A DNA stretch of 64,000 nt, taken from Haemonchus contortus (Eukaryota; Nematoda; Chromadorea; Rhabditida; Trichostrongylidae). Location of the stretch: contig LS997565.1 of the NCBI GenBank assembly GCA_000469685.2, positions 34,088,145 through 34,152,144 of the forward strand, in the 5' to 3' direction. This document shows, piece by piece, positions 25,001-37,700 of the stretch; within the stretch, counting starts at the first letter, position 1, and each line of letters opens with the position of its first letter. The notes under the pieces were generated by a model that had not been told where the DNA came from, searched no databases, and saw only the letters and a program-made list of their open reading frames with translations. Position numbers and translations under genes: made by a program.

Positions 25001-28000
25001 GCTGCTGATGAGCGATTGTGTTCTGGCTACGGAGCCGTCCACCACCGCGATTCTAGTCACTAACAACCTCTTTAGGTAAATGTTGAGATTGCAGCCGATT
25101 TTGGAAAGGTAAAATTTTCATTGAACCATGGCTTTCAGTATGAACTGCGGTGCGTTGGCCAGAGGAGTCGTTTTCAAGGATTTTGAAATCCAAGTTGTCT
25201 CAGAAGAGACCGCCGAGTATATTCAGGTCGATTTGACGTTCTAAATGTTCGTTCTATTAATCAAAGTGTAACTGAGTTTTGGTACTTACTTTCAGTCTGA
25301 AATGAATCGCGCCCGTCTACTGCAGCAACCGAATCAAATCTCTCAACCTCCATCAGCTGCACTTCTGGCAATGAAACCCACTTCGGGCACGAAAAGAAGT
25401 AATGCTGTCAGCAATGGAGGTAGCATTCTGTTCTTTTGAACTGCTACATCGTATAAGTGTAGCACTTTTACGTTGATAACGTCACCTAAAGATTACTCTG
25501 AAGATGGGACTAAGTTTTTCCAGCACCATCTGCGAGGAGGATCGTCGTTCAGGCAAATCTGGACAGGACTGATGGGGTCAGGGGTTGGGATCGAAAGTGA
25601 GTAGAGGAGCCATCGTGTCTGAGCTGTTAGAGGCATTGATGGGTCGTTAGAGATGCCTAGTGGTAACCTTCAGTGGGTGGCTCTCCGAGGTCATGCGAAG
25701 CTCTGAGTTGTGATACCTTTCGGAAACCCATACAACTGTTCCACGGCTGTAACTAGATTTTGCATGGTGTTATTGGTAGTATACTGGTTGAGTAAATAAG
25801 CCATAGTTGCTGAAAACATAGAGAATCTGCGAACTCGTTTTTGGAATTTGGTAAGTTGAGTGCTCACGATGGGCGCCTACATAACTCTTCATCACACGGG
25901 AGGAGCATCTGGGCAATGTGAAGCATTCTATCTTTAAAACGGCGAAGCAGATGACAAGGGAGGACAGGGGAAATTTGCGAGATAAAAAACTGAAAGTCGT
26001 GTTCAGCCCGCTGCTCATCAGCGTGATAGTGATGGTCTCACCAAGATGGCGCCAACGTGAGGCCAATGACGGAGGGTTGGCAAGATAATCTTCGCGATAA
26101 TTGCCAAGATGGTCAAGGCTTCATGCACGTACTCCTTCGAACCTCGAGGAGACAGGAGGTCGAAAAACGAAGGGCAGGGAAATAGTCTCTGCCTCCGTAT
26201 TGTAAAGCAGAAATGGAGCCTCATTATTCAGCAGGAGAAATCTCTCGATGAAGCAAGATCCAGTAAGAGGAAAAGTTCTTCTGTAAGGAGTATGGAATGC
26301 AGACTTAGGCAGCTAGGACACATCTAGCGCTTCAATTTTTGTGGGATCAGTGAAATTTCACTGTTATCATGAGGCTGTGTGAAGTGAATCTTCAGGTTTT
26401 GAGAATCTCTTTATCTCTTTCTCCAATGTTTTCATACGTAGGCGATTATTAATATCTCTGATATTGTAAATATTTGACAGCTAAAACACTCTGAGCAGCA
26501 TGTTTGGTGCTTAGGTTTTATGTAACCTATCAAGTCGGGTAGTACCTAAACCAAACCAGAACTACAACAAATTCTCGTAACTGAACTTCCGAAATGGCTA
26601 GTAAATGTGTAATTTGACTAGAAGCAATAATCTGGCTCAGCATACGGCAAGTATGAGATGAAAAAAATGTTGAAAGTAAGATGATGAAATTAGAGGTAGA
26701 TGAAAATGTGCCTCTATTTTTGCGGTATCAGGTAATCTAGGTCTCATTCGTGCCTTCAAATGTGAGGGGGTAGTATTTAACACTACAGTGTATCTGAATT
26801 GATCGACGAACGATTCGTTCAGAACGAAGCTTCGGTGATACGGTAACTAACACTGCTCATAAGAAAAGTGATGTGAACAGCAAAGAATACGTCACCATCT
26901 ATCCAGTATACAATGCCAAATACAGGTAGGACTATCTATTGGCTCCACTTGACCAATTCCTTGTCCTTTTCGTACCTTTGAGATCCTTTAGGTATTGGCA
27001 GGCGACTTATCCTCATCTACTGTGTACAACAAGACAAAAGGGTCGGCAATCCACGCACAATTCATTCCAGGTAATTTTCGCTGCAGCAAAACACCATCGC
27101 ATTTTTGAAACGTTTGCTTCCAGGATCTATCACCGTCCAATGCTCAAAGCGACAAGTCGACTGGGAAAAGGCCAATCTTCTATTTTCATATCAAAGCTAC
27201 TATGTTCAGGTAATTGTTGTTACCTTGTTTACAGATGATGTCATAAGGTACGAGTTCCAGCCCTTCTGGAAGTTTCGCTACCGCTCACAATCTGTCGCTC
27301 CCATTTACCATTGCTACACGCAGAAACCAGGTAAATAGCTACTTTTAAAGAGTGAAGTCCAAGCTTATAAGAATGTTGATGTCCTGATTGCTGATTGGGA
27401 ACAATTCTTATACAGGACTGTCAAGTGCAGCGAATGATGTCATCGTATACAGCCACAATCTTCTGGCTATACGGTTGCAACCATCAGGAAGGATTACTTC
27501 TACAGTGGGTCGACACCGGTAAGTTACTCGTTTGGTATTTTATGGGTCATTTCGGAATCACAAAGTTTAGGAATGCACTGGGAGCAATTCAAGCATCTGT
27601 ACAAGCAGCATTTCAAGGTGAATGCCGGCGTGCAAAGAGGTTTGATTGACGGCGATTTCGAATTGCTCAAGTACAAACTACAATGCCCCGACTGTCAATG
27701 CAACGAAGATGGTGCCACCGTCAATGGAGTTCAACGTAAGCGAATGAAAAACTGCTATAAAAATGGATAATTTCCAAAATGATCTGTCTTTTCAGAAATT
27801 GTCACCTTCAAGAATGTGCTCTGTCCTCACCTACGATACGAGTGTGGCAGCACAAACGTTCGGTTCTCGGTATGCCATTTATCAGGAGCCACTTTCATTT
27901 TGATGGGTAACGACCAAGACCGTCAAGACCTACCATCTGTCGTCCTAGGGATCAAAAATGACTTCTACACCAACTACCTCCGGCCTGAATGAGCTTAGAG

Positions 28001-29419
28001 TTTTCAGGTGTGGCGAGGAATGCTTGAGCTTCTGCAGATCTTCCACGATACTCGCAACAATGTGCGAAAGCTGTGGGAAATGGGCTTGTTGCTTGGATTT
28101 CTCGAGTTTGATGAAGTGAGTTCCTTTGTTATCTCACTTCCTCAATCCTAATAGATCCCTTTTGTTTTAAAGGGTGATAAGCTTCTGGAGCAACACAAGT
28201 CGGCCCTAATAATGCGACTTTCGTTTGTAACTGGAGGTAATCCTATAATACTCCTTTAGAGCTTTTATGCATTAAAGTTATCGTTCAGGGACAATCTGCT
28301 TCACTGTCAAATCAACGGCCCACACCTTGGACCATCGAGCAACTCGTCCCATACATCTCGAGCCGCTTGATTTGAAGAAACTCCAAACAAAGTGCTTGAA
28401 GGACTACTTGAGAGACATTGCCGATGCAGAGAAGGTGAGCTGGAGTGCAGGTCCCGTCGAAAGCAGACAGACGATGTCTGGTGGCTTCTTTAGGTAAAAT
28501 ACATTCTAAACGCTTCCCATCAAGTAGTTCGGATTACGGAGGTTCTGGCGCAGTTGGGCGAAGAAGTTGGTAACGGAGCAGACGGAAGCCGCGACATCTC
28601 CAGCAATGTCACCCACAGCGGAGACATTGCTGCCATGCAACACATAAGGTACGACATATTTTTGGATTCTTTTGAAAGTCCTATAGAGGAAATTCAAGTT
28701 TCCCTCTAGGTTCACAGCAATGCGTATCGCTGTTGTTACTTGCAAGGTGAAGCCACCATCAGCCGACCAGCTCGAAGTGGACGTGGAGAGGTAAGAGCAA
28801 TTAGGTGAAATGCCGATTTGGCATTGTGGTCGTTCCCAGTGGGTTGGAATAGGAGTGAACAGTTTCTTTCTCCCTTCCTTACCACTTTCACTGCCACGTT
28901 AATCTGATTTACTCCCGTTGACGTCTACCATATCCACACATACGTTCCTTCTTTTACCCTGTCTAGAATACGATTCGGAATGCTTCCATCTCGATTCCCC
29001 AATGTCCCCCTACTTTCTCATCTTCTACTTCTACCGTATATACTTTAGCAGTTCCCGTCGTGTACCATCCGTACCGCCACCTCACGACGACTTCTTGCGT
29101 GAACTCGTCCAGTTGGCAGCATTCCATGGAAAATCTAGACAGGTTCCTTTTTTGCCTTTTTTCTCGTTCTTCAATCTCTCTCTCACTAAATTTCTTTTTG
29201 ATCTAGGAAGTGTTGGACGTCGTCGATTCCTTGAGTGATGAGTACTTCACTCGAAAAATGAACAATCTAGCTTTCACGGAAACCACTCCTCCCCCCACTG
29301 TAATATCCCCACGGAATTCAGTGCAGTCATACACACCATCGTCACAATTGCCTTCTCCTAGTGGACCAACTACTCCGATTCCATACAATAATATTTATAA
29401 CAAATTTGAATACGTGTGA
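22056..29419 (+). CDS. sta-1: STAT-family transcription factor, 24 exons modelled, 5' end unresolved
   Basis: Exons: (22056 or 22106)-22322, 22764-22853, 23589-23746, 23802-23900, 24523-24631, 24688-24852, 24909-25075, 25139-25226, 25296-25419, 25524-25596, about 26830-26925, 26992-27070, 27124-27209, 27261-27330, 27416-27518, 27571-27735, 27796-27869, 28008-28115, 28173-28236, 28289-28434, 28494-28648, 28710-28790, 29049-29142 and 29207-29419. Phases join throughout, giving about 940-957 codons, long for a STAT. The N-terminal third is helical (coiled-coil region) and the DNA-binding and linker regions follow, with SLPFTIA and [12 protein letters not shown]. The SH2 domain starts at [10 protein letters not shown] and has its phosphotyrosine-binding Arg in IMRLSF (codon 28215). 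C-terminal Tyr candidates lie at 29243 and in the final FEYV (29411). STATs dimerise through SH2-phosphotyrosine contacts and act in the nucleus. Choosing sta-1 over sta-2 is inference. The start codon was not found, and the acceptor at 26829 is weak. Confidence 0.88.
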
Positions 29420-29651
29420 AAATATTTCGGTCCACTTCGTTTTGTGCCTTTCCTTTTTGTTCGCTCTTACTTATCATTGCGGATTTGAAATTTCATGTAA
29501 AGAGTGGGAATTTTCTTTTGTTTACTTATAGCGCGGGTCGTTGCGACATATTTTTCTTGTTTGTTTTGTTCAGGCCTATGGGTTTTGCAACCCTAATCGG
29601 GCCCTAATCAGAAGCAAATTATTATGTTGTTCATTGCATGGCAAGTTTCTG

Positions 29652-29657
29652 AATAAA
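29652..29657 (+). terminator. Polyadenylation signal of the STAT gene
   Basis: A canonical AATAAA lies 233 bp after the STAT stop codon at 29417-29419, in an AT-rich stretch. It is the first canonical signal that I see downstream of the stop. Confidence 0.6.
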
Positions 29658-29907
29658 ACTTGTATTCAGTCAACAGCTGTGGCGAAATCCTGAATTTTCC
29701 ATAAAAAACTACAATGAACTAATTTTGACTCAATATCGGAAAGGGTCTCGTTTTCTTGAACTCTCTTCTTCCCTTTTTTTCGTTCACATGGAATGCAGTC
29801 TTGATAAGAGATTACCTGATAATACTCTGACATGACTTGTCTGTTCCTTTCAATCAGTGCCAGTTCAGGTCTTTGTTTTCCATATCAGCTATATTGAAGC
29901 AGTACGC

Positions 29908-30520
29908 GATGCCAACGTCCCACAAGGATGGGGATTTATGCAGGACTTGAACCAGTACTAGTGCTTTCGGGCACCGTGCTCTATCCCTTACACTACCAAG
30001 ACCCAGCTTGCCCTCACCTTTTTAATGGCTTATGGCAGAGAACGTCCGTTGCGCTCGTCCGTCGAAAGTAGTTCACGCCGCTCACCTTGTGCCCGGCGCA
30101 CCCCGCTGAGGCTTCGAGATGACATCACAGTACCAGCAAGTGTCGATGGATCGAATGTTTTGCATTTGTCCGTGTTATCTTCTCTGTGGCTATCTGCCGT
30201 GGACCAAGCGCAAATTGCATGCCCTACTGACAACTGGGATGCCTGTCAAGTATCGCGGACGGACCTGCTGCATGCGACGGCTGCGGCGTGACTAACCTTC
30301 GACGGACGCGCGCAACGGAACGCACCTGCTTATAGCCATAGCTTATCAGCGCTCACACGTACAAAGTGTTGAGCCGATCGGCCAATATCAGCACTGAGCC
30401 CTTAAGCTGGAACTTTACATGATAGAACTTTTTTCGACTTGATGCCGCATTACTCGTTGCAAACATCTCACAAGATTGGCGATTTGTGGGCAAAATTCGA
30501 CCCGACGGGACTTTGTACAG
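29908..30520 (-). repeat. tRNA-derived SINE-like repeat, family B, interrupted copy plus fragment
   Basis: On the minus strand, about 29995-29935 reads as a tRNA-like head: GTAGTGTAAGGGATAGAGCA (A box) and GGTTCAAGTCC (B box). The adjoining block (GTTGAGCCGATCGGCCAATA on plus at about 30368) is 20 bp away in the copy at 44628-44845. Here it is displaced by about 340 bp of other DNA (30010-30350), which suggests an insertion. A second fragment of the family begins near 30465 (CTCACAAGATTGGCGATTT). Confidence 0.6.
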
Positions 30521-30710
30521 TCGAAGCTTCAACACGTTGCTGAATTTGCCGGAAACGAAAGGAGTTGTTATTTTATGTATGTTCCATTGCCTCTAGCAGA
30601 CCCTGAGACGTGGTGCCGTGAAGTTCTTTTGCTTTTGGAGTCGAGCATTGCTCAAATGGGGAGTCAGTTTTTCGAAACAACCTTGTTTAAGATTAGTTTA
30701 TAATGAAGTA
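30518..30710 (+). repeat. Dispersed repeat family R3, copy 1
   Basis: This matches 33848-34045 in direct orientation, sharing TCTAGCAGACCCTG, GAGGTGCCGT-like and GGTTCTTTTGCTTT-like blocks. The downstream sequence (AAGTAGAC ... AACTGATAA) matches 34645-34735, so the other copy is split. No coding content. Confidence 0.6.
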
Positions 30711-31921
30711 GACATCCGCGAAGTATGAACTGATAAAGGAAGATATCAACATCAATCTTTGGATAAAGCCTTCCATGACTCCGGAGTAAAATATACGGTA
30801 CCAGACTCGTCTGGGATACGGGTAGATCAGTAGATTGTAGATAGTAGTAGTATAGTATAGATCCAATACGACTTCGAATGGAAATCAAATGCGGGGTGTA
30901 TCCTTTGGACGAAATCAGTTGAAGCCAGTGAACTTATCTTTTGTTCTGATTAGTAAGCTTCTTTATTGTCCGGTGAGATCTTAGCTCCGGAATCACGGGA
31001 AAGGCATTTGAGTTCCTCAGAAGGGGTAGAAGTTCCTTGAAATGGGTCCTATTCCATGGCAGCAGACTTTTTAAGAGAACTCATGATAGAGGAGTGCAGT
31101 TCACAGTCATCATTCTTGAACTAATGTGAGAAATATCTCCTGCTCTTCCTTTGAAGTTGTTTTGGAAGAATTTCTCTGAATCATACACACATACTTAGTG
31201 TCCCTTAACCGTAGCCGGCTTATGCAAGGATCTGTAAGCACATCAACGGACAGCTTTTGAGCATAATGGTTCTCTATTGAGAGAATTCTAGAAGCCTTGT
31301 GCTTGTTGTTCGTCATGTGTTCCATTCTTTTCACGAACTCTAACCGTTGCTATCCGCTTTACTGTCCATTTAGTAGGAGAAAAGCAACGGTCCTCGCAAA
31401 CCATTTATGTTAAGAACAGCACGGACATTCTCAGGCTCGGTGTGCTCGCTGCGATCACGATGGTATCCTCTATAATCTAATTGCTTATTCTCTTCATCGT
31501 GATGATTTGTAGACCCTCGTTGGTTCACGACGAAACGTGTTGATGACGAATTGGCTCAAAAAGTTTGAAAGGATGAGCGTGAATGGTTCAAGAAACCGTG
31601 AAATATTTATTTCATGCTTTATCAATGTAAGTATGTACAAATTTGCACTAAATTTATCGACCATGAATTCCGCTCGAATAAATTGCAGCAGTTGTAGAAA
31701 AATTGGAAAAAATACGATGAAATGGCTCTTTGCGTAGCAATGATAGTGATACGACGGCCACTTACCGATTAGTCTCTCACTCATTCACTCTTTCGACCTC
31801 CTAGGAGAGCTAGGAGTTTTCTTGAAGAAATGTCAAGACGACTGTAACGAGCCGTTCGAAAAACGGGCTCCGTCCATGCAAAATGTTTTCAAACTAACCT
31901 ACTAAAAGCCCTTTTTCCGCT
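30711..31921. other. Region without a recognisable gene
   Basis: Short open frames only, overlapping on both strands near 31494-31784, with no motif or splice context that supports them. Confidence 0.35.
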
Positions 31922-33825
31922 ATGCTCATTCTGAGCTTTGAATATCGGATGCCGACCTCTAGGTTGCCTTCTTCTTCTCTGAGATTCATCAAAATGACAT
32001 CGTTTTTGAGGTTTATTCCCGAGGTGAGCTCATATTTTGACATGATGGTCCAAAGATCTTTCTTGGTGATGAGCTACAGCTTGAATTCTTCGGTCTCGTA
32101 TCGTTTTCTCATTCTCTGGATAACATTGTCAGTAGAAAACCCTGGAAAGTGCAGGCTTAATGCACTATGGGGCATTTTCGGGAGTGCCCTCATCTATACC
32201 TTCAAGCATAAACTTCAAGTATTCCAGCCGCTCCTCTGTCCATCGCAGCTACGCCGGGCCAATTCGTGACCTATATGACCGAAACAGGCGACTGTATGAA
32301 CAGTACTATCATCGTCGAAATGTACGTTGGTAAGAGCTGAACACTAGAGATGGAGTTTATTGCTTCTGCGAATCCGTTGTTCTCCTTGTGCTGTTCCCTA
32401 GCCACAGCGATTACACCTGCACGAATATTGATGTGTGTACATATTAATATATGTCAAATGAGGTATCAGACCGCATTTTCAGCCTCTTTCTTACCTCTTT
32501 ACTTGTTGGGGTACGCTACCCTCCTCGTCGGCTTGCGCCGACGGTACCGGTAACGTACTCGGTTTTAACCCCCTCTCATTGCTCCGCAGTGATATCTTAA
32601 CGGGAATCGATGACAACAATGATGACAAAGCACAGATACGAGGTAGCTTAGCGATATCGCTCCTTGAAATTCAGAAATCACACCGTTTAAATGAGGAGAT
32701 TTATTACATGAATAATGGATAATAGTGAGCTTCACATGATCGAGGTAAATGGATAAGTGAGTTCAATGAGCGTCCGCCGAGCTAGCTACTTTAAGTAGCT
32801 CTCCCCTCTAGGTTACTTAAGAAGATCGGCAAATCGCTAGATATCCAGGTCCTATCGGTCGGTTGCCTTTGCAACCCTTTTCTTAGCTCCAGAGTGCTCA
32901 AAAAACCAGCCGTCCTCCACGGCAGACGAAGCAAGACTAACTGGCAGCTTACTCGCAGAAGCTCCTTCCAATCCGCCCGCGCTTCCCCACGGTTAGAGAA
33001 GCTAGATTAGGCGCGGAGCGGAGCGAGAACACAAAACGAGGACGTCGGACAGTATGTCTACGCCCTCTCCGCGGCTCGATACTGGCCCGGACCTTGCCAG
33101 ATCAATATCGATCCGCTCACACGGATAGCACCAAAAGTGAGATACCAAAACACCCATTACGAAATAAGGCACAATGCATGGCAAAATACGAGGGTAAACA
33201 CGTGATAAAGCATGGAAATAACATGGCCAATAAAGCAAAATATATACAACTATTTTATACTCAACATACTTAATCTGCAATAAAATTAACAATAACAAAT
33301 AACATGTCGACTCGCACTTCCTATTGAACCAATCTTGAACAAGTTATTATGAACCTTTCGTGAAGAAAAACGATAGTTGCCGACCTTGGAACCTTCTTCG
33401 TTTCGGAAAGCATCCTTGTGAATCGTAAAGTCCTGCGACTTTTCTGCGGCGCCTTCTTCTGCATGCTCAGTACTGCAGTGCTTGAATAATTCCTCATGTG
33501 ATTTGAATGTGCTTCTACAAAGACAGCATTGTGGAGTTTGGTCCTCATTCCCTCCGATCATGAATGAATGCATTTCATCTGGATGCTTCGAGCTGAAGTG
33601 TAGCTTTGAGCCTCTAGCGGTCGTTAAAACACGGCCACAAATTTTGCAGCTCTCCGTTTGTTTCCCTTTTGACTCCAAATCGGCCTTCTTAATCTGGGAT
33701 ATCATCTGTTTCGCTTCCGTCATGTCGAGCTTGTGCACCATACATAAATGCTCCCACAGACCGCATTTGATCACTTACTTGCAGCAGATGGTACACTCCG
33801 ACTGTTTCGTATCCTTATGAGGTGA
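31922..33825 (-). pseudogene. Broken C2H2 zinc-finger gene, probably transposon-derived
   Basis: On the minus strand, 33774-33286 encodes two fingers of the form C-x2-C-x12-H-x4-H: CKICGRVLTTARGSKLHFSS..H and CCLCRSTFKSHEELFKHCST..H. Just upstream, a third finger beginning CTIC is cut by an in-frame TAA at 33777-33775. Further downstream on the same strand, coding-like pieces continue in shifted frames: FDDDSTVHTVACFGHIGHEL (about 32325), LRWTEERLEYLKFMLEG (about 32240), and VIQRMRKRYETEEFKL and LITKKDLWTIMSKYELTSG (about 32110-31990). The order resembles multi-copy zinc-finger/MULE-like proteins that I recall from hookworm genomes; that link is memory-based inference. Stops and frameshifts rule out a working product. 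Treating the two blocks as one former gene is also inference. Confidence 0.5.
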
Positions 33826-33847
33826 CCTTCAACGTGCACATTTAGTG

Positions 33848-34735
33848 ATAGTTTGTTAAGTCGAAGTATTAGCAAGGTGCTGAATCTACCGGAAACCGAG
33901 GGAACTGCTGTATTCCATTGCGTCTAGCAGACCCTGCGACGAGGTGCCGTAAGGTTCTTTTGCTTTCGAAATCGAGCTTCGCTCATATTGAAAATCAGCT
34001 TCTTAAAACGAGCTTGTTTGAGATTGTATACAAAAATCAACAGTCGTGAAATGGGTAATGGTAGAATGCACCACTGAATAGCACGTACGAGAAGAATGAA
34101 GGCAAATTCATTACAGAAAAAAAGAAACAACAGATCAATAAACGCAGTTCAACGGCAAAAAAATTACAAACAAAGGTCGGACGAAAGCCTACCGATCCCT
34201 TGGCTTCGCGGGGTAGTCGAAGAGAGAAAGTGCGCCCCGGTGTTCCCCTGGACACACTCGTAAGGGATCTACGCTGGTTTCGAGATCTCGGCCACTAAGG
34301 CCGCTACACTATTTCTGCAACTTAGCTTGGATCTGGCCGCTAAGGCCATTCTACTGTCCGGGTCACCGATACCCTCCAAGCTCGGCCACACAGGCCGTCA
34401 ATGAAAGATCGGCCACAAAGGTCCTTAAGGGATAAACTGGCCACGGAGGCCACACAGAGAATACCAGAGATGTGGGGAGACCTCACCTTAGACGAGCAAA
34501 CGAGTCGAATACCTAGCTTACTGAGCCACCCTACTCGATGCCTTCGCTCCCCCGCGTGATCAGTTTCTGACTTGCTATAATCATTAGTACGCCTTGCGCT
34601 TAGGGGGTCGCTCGTCTGTGCCATCTCTCTCTTCGCCCCTTGCCGACAAAATGAGTTTAAAATAAAGTAGACCTTTCCCAGTTCTCCGCAACCTTTCCCG
34701 AAAGATAAAACTGATAAGCGAAGATCTCAACATGC
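33848..34735 (+). repeat. Dispersed repeat family R3, copy 2, split
   Basis: Positions 33848-34045 match 30518-30710, and 34645-34735 match the continuation of that copy. The roughly 600 bp between them (34046-34644) has no counterpart at 30.7 kb and is best read as a later insertion. It contains the GGCC motif cluster. Confidence 0.5.
34285..34455. repeat. Cluster of GGCC-N5-GGCC motifs with tRNA-like surroundings
   Basis: Four exact motifs occur within about 165 bp: GGCCACTAAGGCC (about 34294), GGCCGCTAAGGCC (about 34336), GGCCACACAGGCC (about 34383) and GGCCACGGAGGCC (about 34439). A fifth is one base off (GGCCACAAAGGTC, about 34412). Around the first, the minus strand reads AATAGTGTAGCGGCC and GATCTCGAAACC, like the A and B regions of a tRNA. 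The spacing is irregular, so this is not a simple tandem array. It may be a row of degenerate tRNA-like modules. Confidence 0.55.
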
Positions 34736-37700
34736 AACAAATGCGCATAAATTTAAACATACTCTGATTAGAGACTGTTTGCTGAGAGTTATAAAACACA
34801 AAGCCAATGATGTTCAGCATTCGGAATTAAAGCTTCTTTGATTTGCCAAAAAACCTTCGTAGGTGAGAAAGGGAGACATGTGAAAACAGCAACGATGAAC
34901 GAGAAAGGTGAAAAAGACGGTAGCACATCAAAAGCACTATTTAAATAGGAAGGGTTTGCGCGCTAATGAAGCGGTGCTAAGTGAGATGAGGAGGGGTATC
35001 ACCAAGGGCTCCACAATTTACCTATCGATGCCTATGGTTATAACTGAAATCGGCATGAATCCGGGAAATTAAGCTATAATGAAAAACTTACGTTAACCAG
35101 GTCGCAAGCAAAATGTGATGATAATGACGACGCGTAAAGATAAATAACGTCTAATAACTTAGTCGAGGACAAGCATACACAAATTCAAATCTGAAATAAC
35201 ATAATAGTAGCTGGAAAAGGGAAGCCTACGAATAGAGCAATGATGAACAAAAAAAGTGAAAAATAGGCATCATCACGTCTTTGCAACGCCGAGTTCAGGG
35301 GAACCGCAATAGCAATTTGAACAAAGCGCCAAAATGAAGTTACAGTAAAGGGATGATGGCGTGGGTCCCGCACCGAACTACATTCAAACAGTGGGCAGCT
35401 TGCCAACAAACTCGACGACAGTGGAGATCACATGGGTAAGTCACGGGGGTTTTCTCCGTTTATTGTCGTCGAGACAAGTTCAATCCTTTTTTCTCACTCC
35501 AATTGTAATTATCCACTGAGTTTCGTAGGTATTCAGTATTGAATGGAATATGAATCAAAAAGACTTCAGTAAATAGGCGAAAAAAGCATGTATTGATATG
35601 ATATATATGTAGTGTAGTGCATACCCAGTACCTGCAAGTACTGGGTATGCAAGTCGCTTGCAAGGAGTATAGCCGCGGAAAACAATGGCGCCTCCAGGAT
35701 AAGGCACAGTCATCCAATAAGTAGCTCGTCTACGACAAGCCAGATATGATATAAAATGAATAGATCTGCCTCCTTTCGGTTCTAGCTTGCTAGTTTTGTT
35801 TTGTTGATCACCTCTTTTTCGCTTATTTCTCGTTTTATTGATTTTTTATTGATTTAAGTCAAAAGGGCGGAAATGAAAAATAGGTTCGACCCATATACAT
35901 CATTTACTATTTATTAGATATTTTGAGCGTTCTAATTACTCCTGCTGTCCCTCAGTTTCGATTGTCGTCAGTATTCGTTCACAGGAATGATAGTATGAAA
36001 CGACTCACTAAGGTGATCTTAGGTGATCATCTTACACATACACCTCAACTACTATTTTCGGGGGCTCTTTCTTCTGGGCCAAATGCAGTGAGCCTCTACT
36101 ACAATTGAAAACGAAGCTGCTCACTTGAGTAAATTTGATTGGAAGAGAGCAAGGAGACAAGGTGTACGCGCAAAAAGAGGCTATAGCGTCAAAGTTGCTC
36201 ATTGTTGTAGCGGAGCCAAGACCTTCCTATCGGTTAACAAATTTGACAAGAGACATGAGCATCGATGAGGTAAAAAGTGAATATAAAGACACAGAGAAAA
36301 AGTAGATCCTGCGAAATCGAATAGGCTGTGCACTGTGCAGGGTCACCCATCACTTCGTAAAAAAAAACAGCGCATTAACAGTCAAAGATATAAAAGCAAA
36401 AATAATTAGAAAGGAAAGAGAAGAAGTCCAAAAATATGATTTGTTTGGCCTTCAACTTGGGCAAATCATGTTATGACATAATCCCCAAGGCTTATCAGTG
36501 AGTTGAGACTAGCGTGTCCTATAAAAGTTAACCAACATGTCCACTAGATTATAAAACAAAATAAATAAATAAAATACCTAATTATGATTTGAACAAAAAT
36601 ACAGATCAAGCAGTACAATGAGCAAAAATAAGCCCACAGTTTCAAACCTACTAGTAGTCATAGATAACCTGTATAAACCTGCATATCTCTATGCTAATAC
36701 GCAGGTAAAATAGGGAGCCGTTTAGTAGAATGTGACGGAAGACGTAAGCATCGTATAGGCAGTGTGCTAATATAGAGTACAGACAAAAAGTAAATCCTGC
36801 AGACATCGGCAAGCTGTGCAGGGTAACATGGTACGTCATTCTGATCAGACCGAAAGAGATGCATGTAAGGTTAACACACTGTGCGAACTACGATTACTGA
36901 CGATTACTGCCTTCTGATTTGACGCTGATTTTATAACTCATACCTTTTGTGGAATGATTCATTCAAAAATCAAGTATGACAAGCAATAGCAATATAAAAA
37001 CACCAGTAACAACTACTAACATCAAAACTGTAATTAAATAGAGGGAAGGGAAAACCATAAGTCTTAATAGATATGAGGTAGATTAGTGACTTTCAAACGA
37101 AAGCTACTATAACATTAAGAACGCGTTGCACAAAAAAATGATAGATAAAAGGTAGGTAGGTAGGAAAAGTAGGACATTATAAATAGATAAGGTTAATATA
37201 TACCAGCCGAATTGCCTGGCTAACGCCGGGCTCTCCTCATTTTTTGTTACAAAGTAGCTATGTGTAAATAACTCTTCGCAGTCTGCTACAAAAATAGCGC
37301 TTTTTCTCAAGAAGCCGTATTCTGAGAAAGACAGAAGCAGGCATGGAACGCATACCAGCTTGGGGGTTCGGCTTATTCAGATAGCTGATGGAATTGCTGA
37401 AGACTCAACTACCTCCTCCCCATCTGGGAGCACTCATTCCTGCAAAGTCCCCGCTAATTTAATAGGAACATCATCGAAACTTGAAACGGTTTATTCCTCA
37501 GAGCGTTCTTTTTCGATATCCAGCATTTTCGAAATTTGTCAGATAGCGGTCTCGGCCTGTCTTGAACTTGCAGAACTGCAGAGGACGGCTTTTCCTCATC
37601 TCACCACATCAGTCAACATATAATCTGGGCGCGAAAAATTGCCAGATCTTCGAAGAGCGGCATTTCCCCACCCCAACTCTCCTCACAGGGGGCACAAAGA

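Noticed and set aside
27124..27338. Longer alternative frame in the STAT gene ([18 protein letters not shown] ... [10 protein letters not shown])
   Set aside because: Phase from the preceding exon requires the other frame, which also reads as the expected STAT sequence leading into SLPFTIA and ATIFWLYG.
34285..34455. CRISPR-like array from the repeated GGCC motifs
   Set aside because: Repeats are short, unevenly spaced and imperfect, and the genome is eukaryotic.
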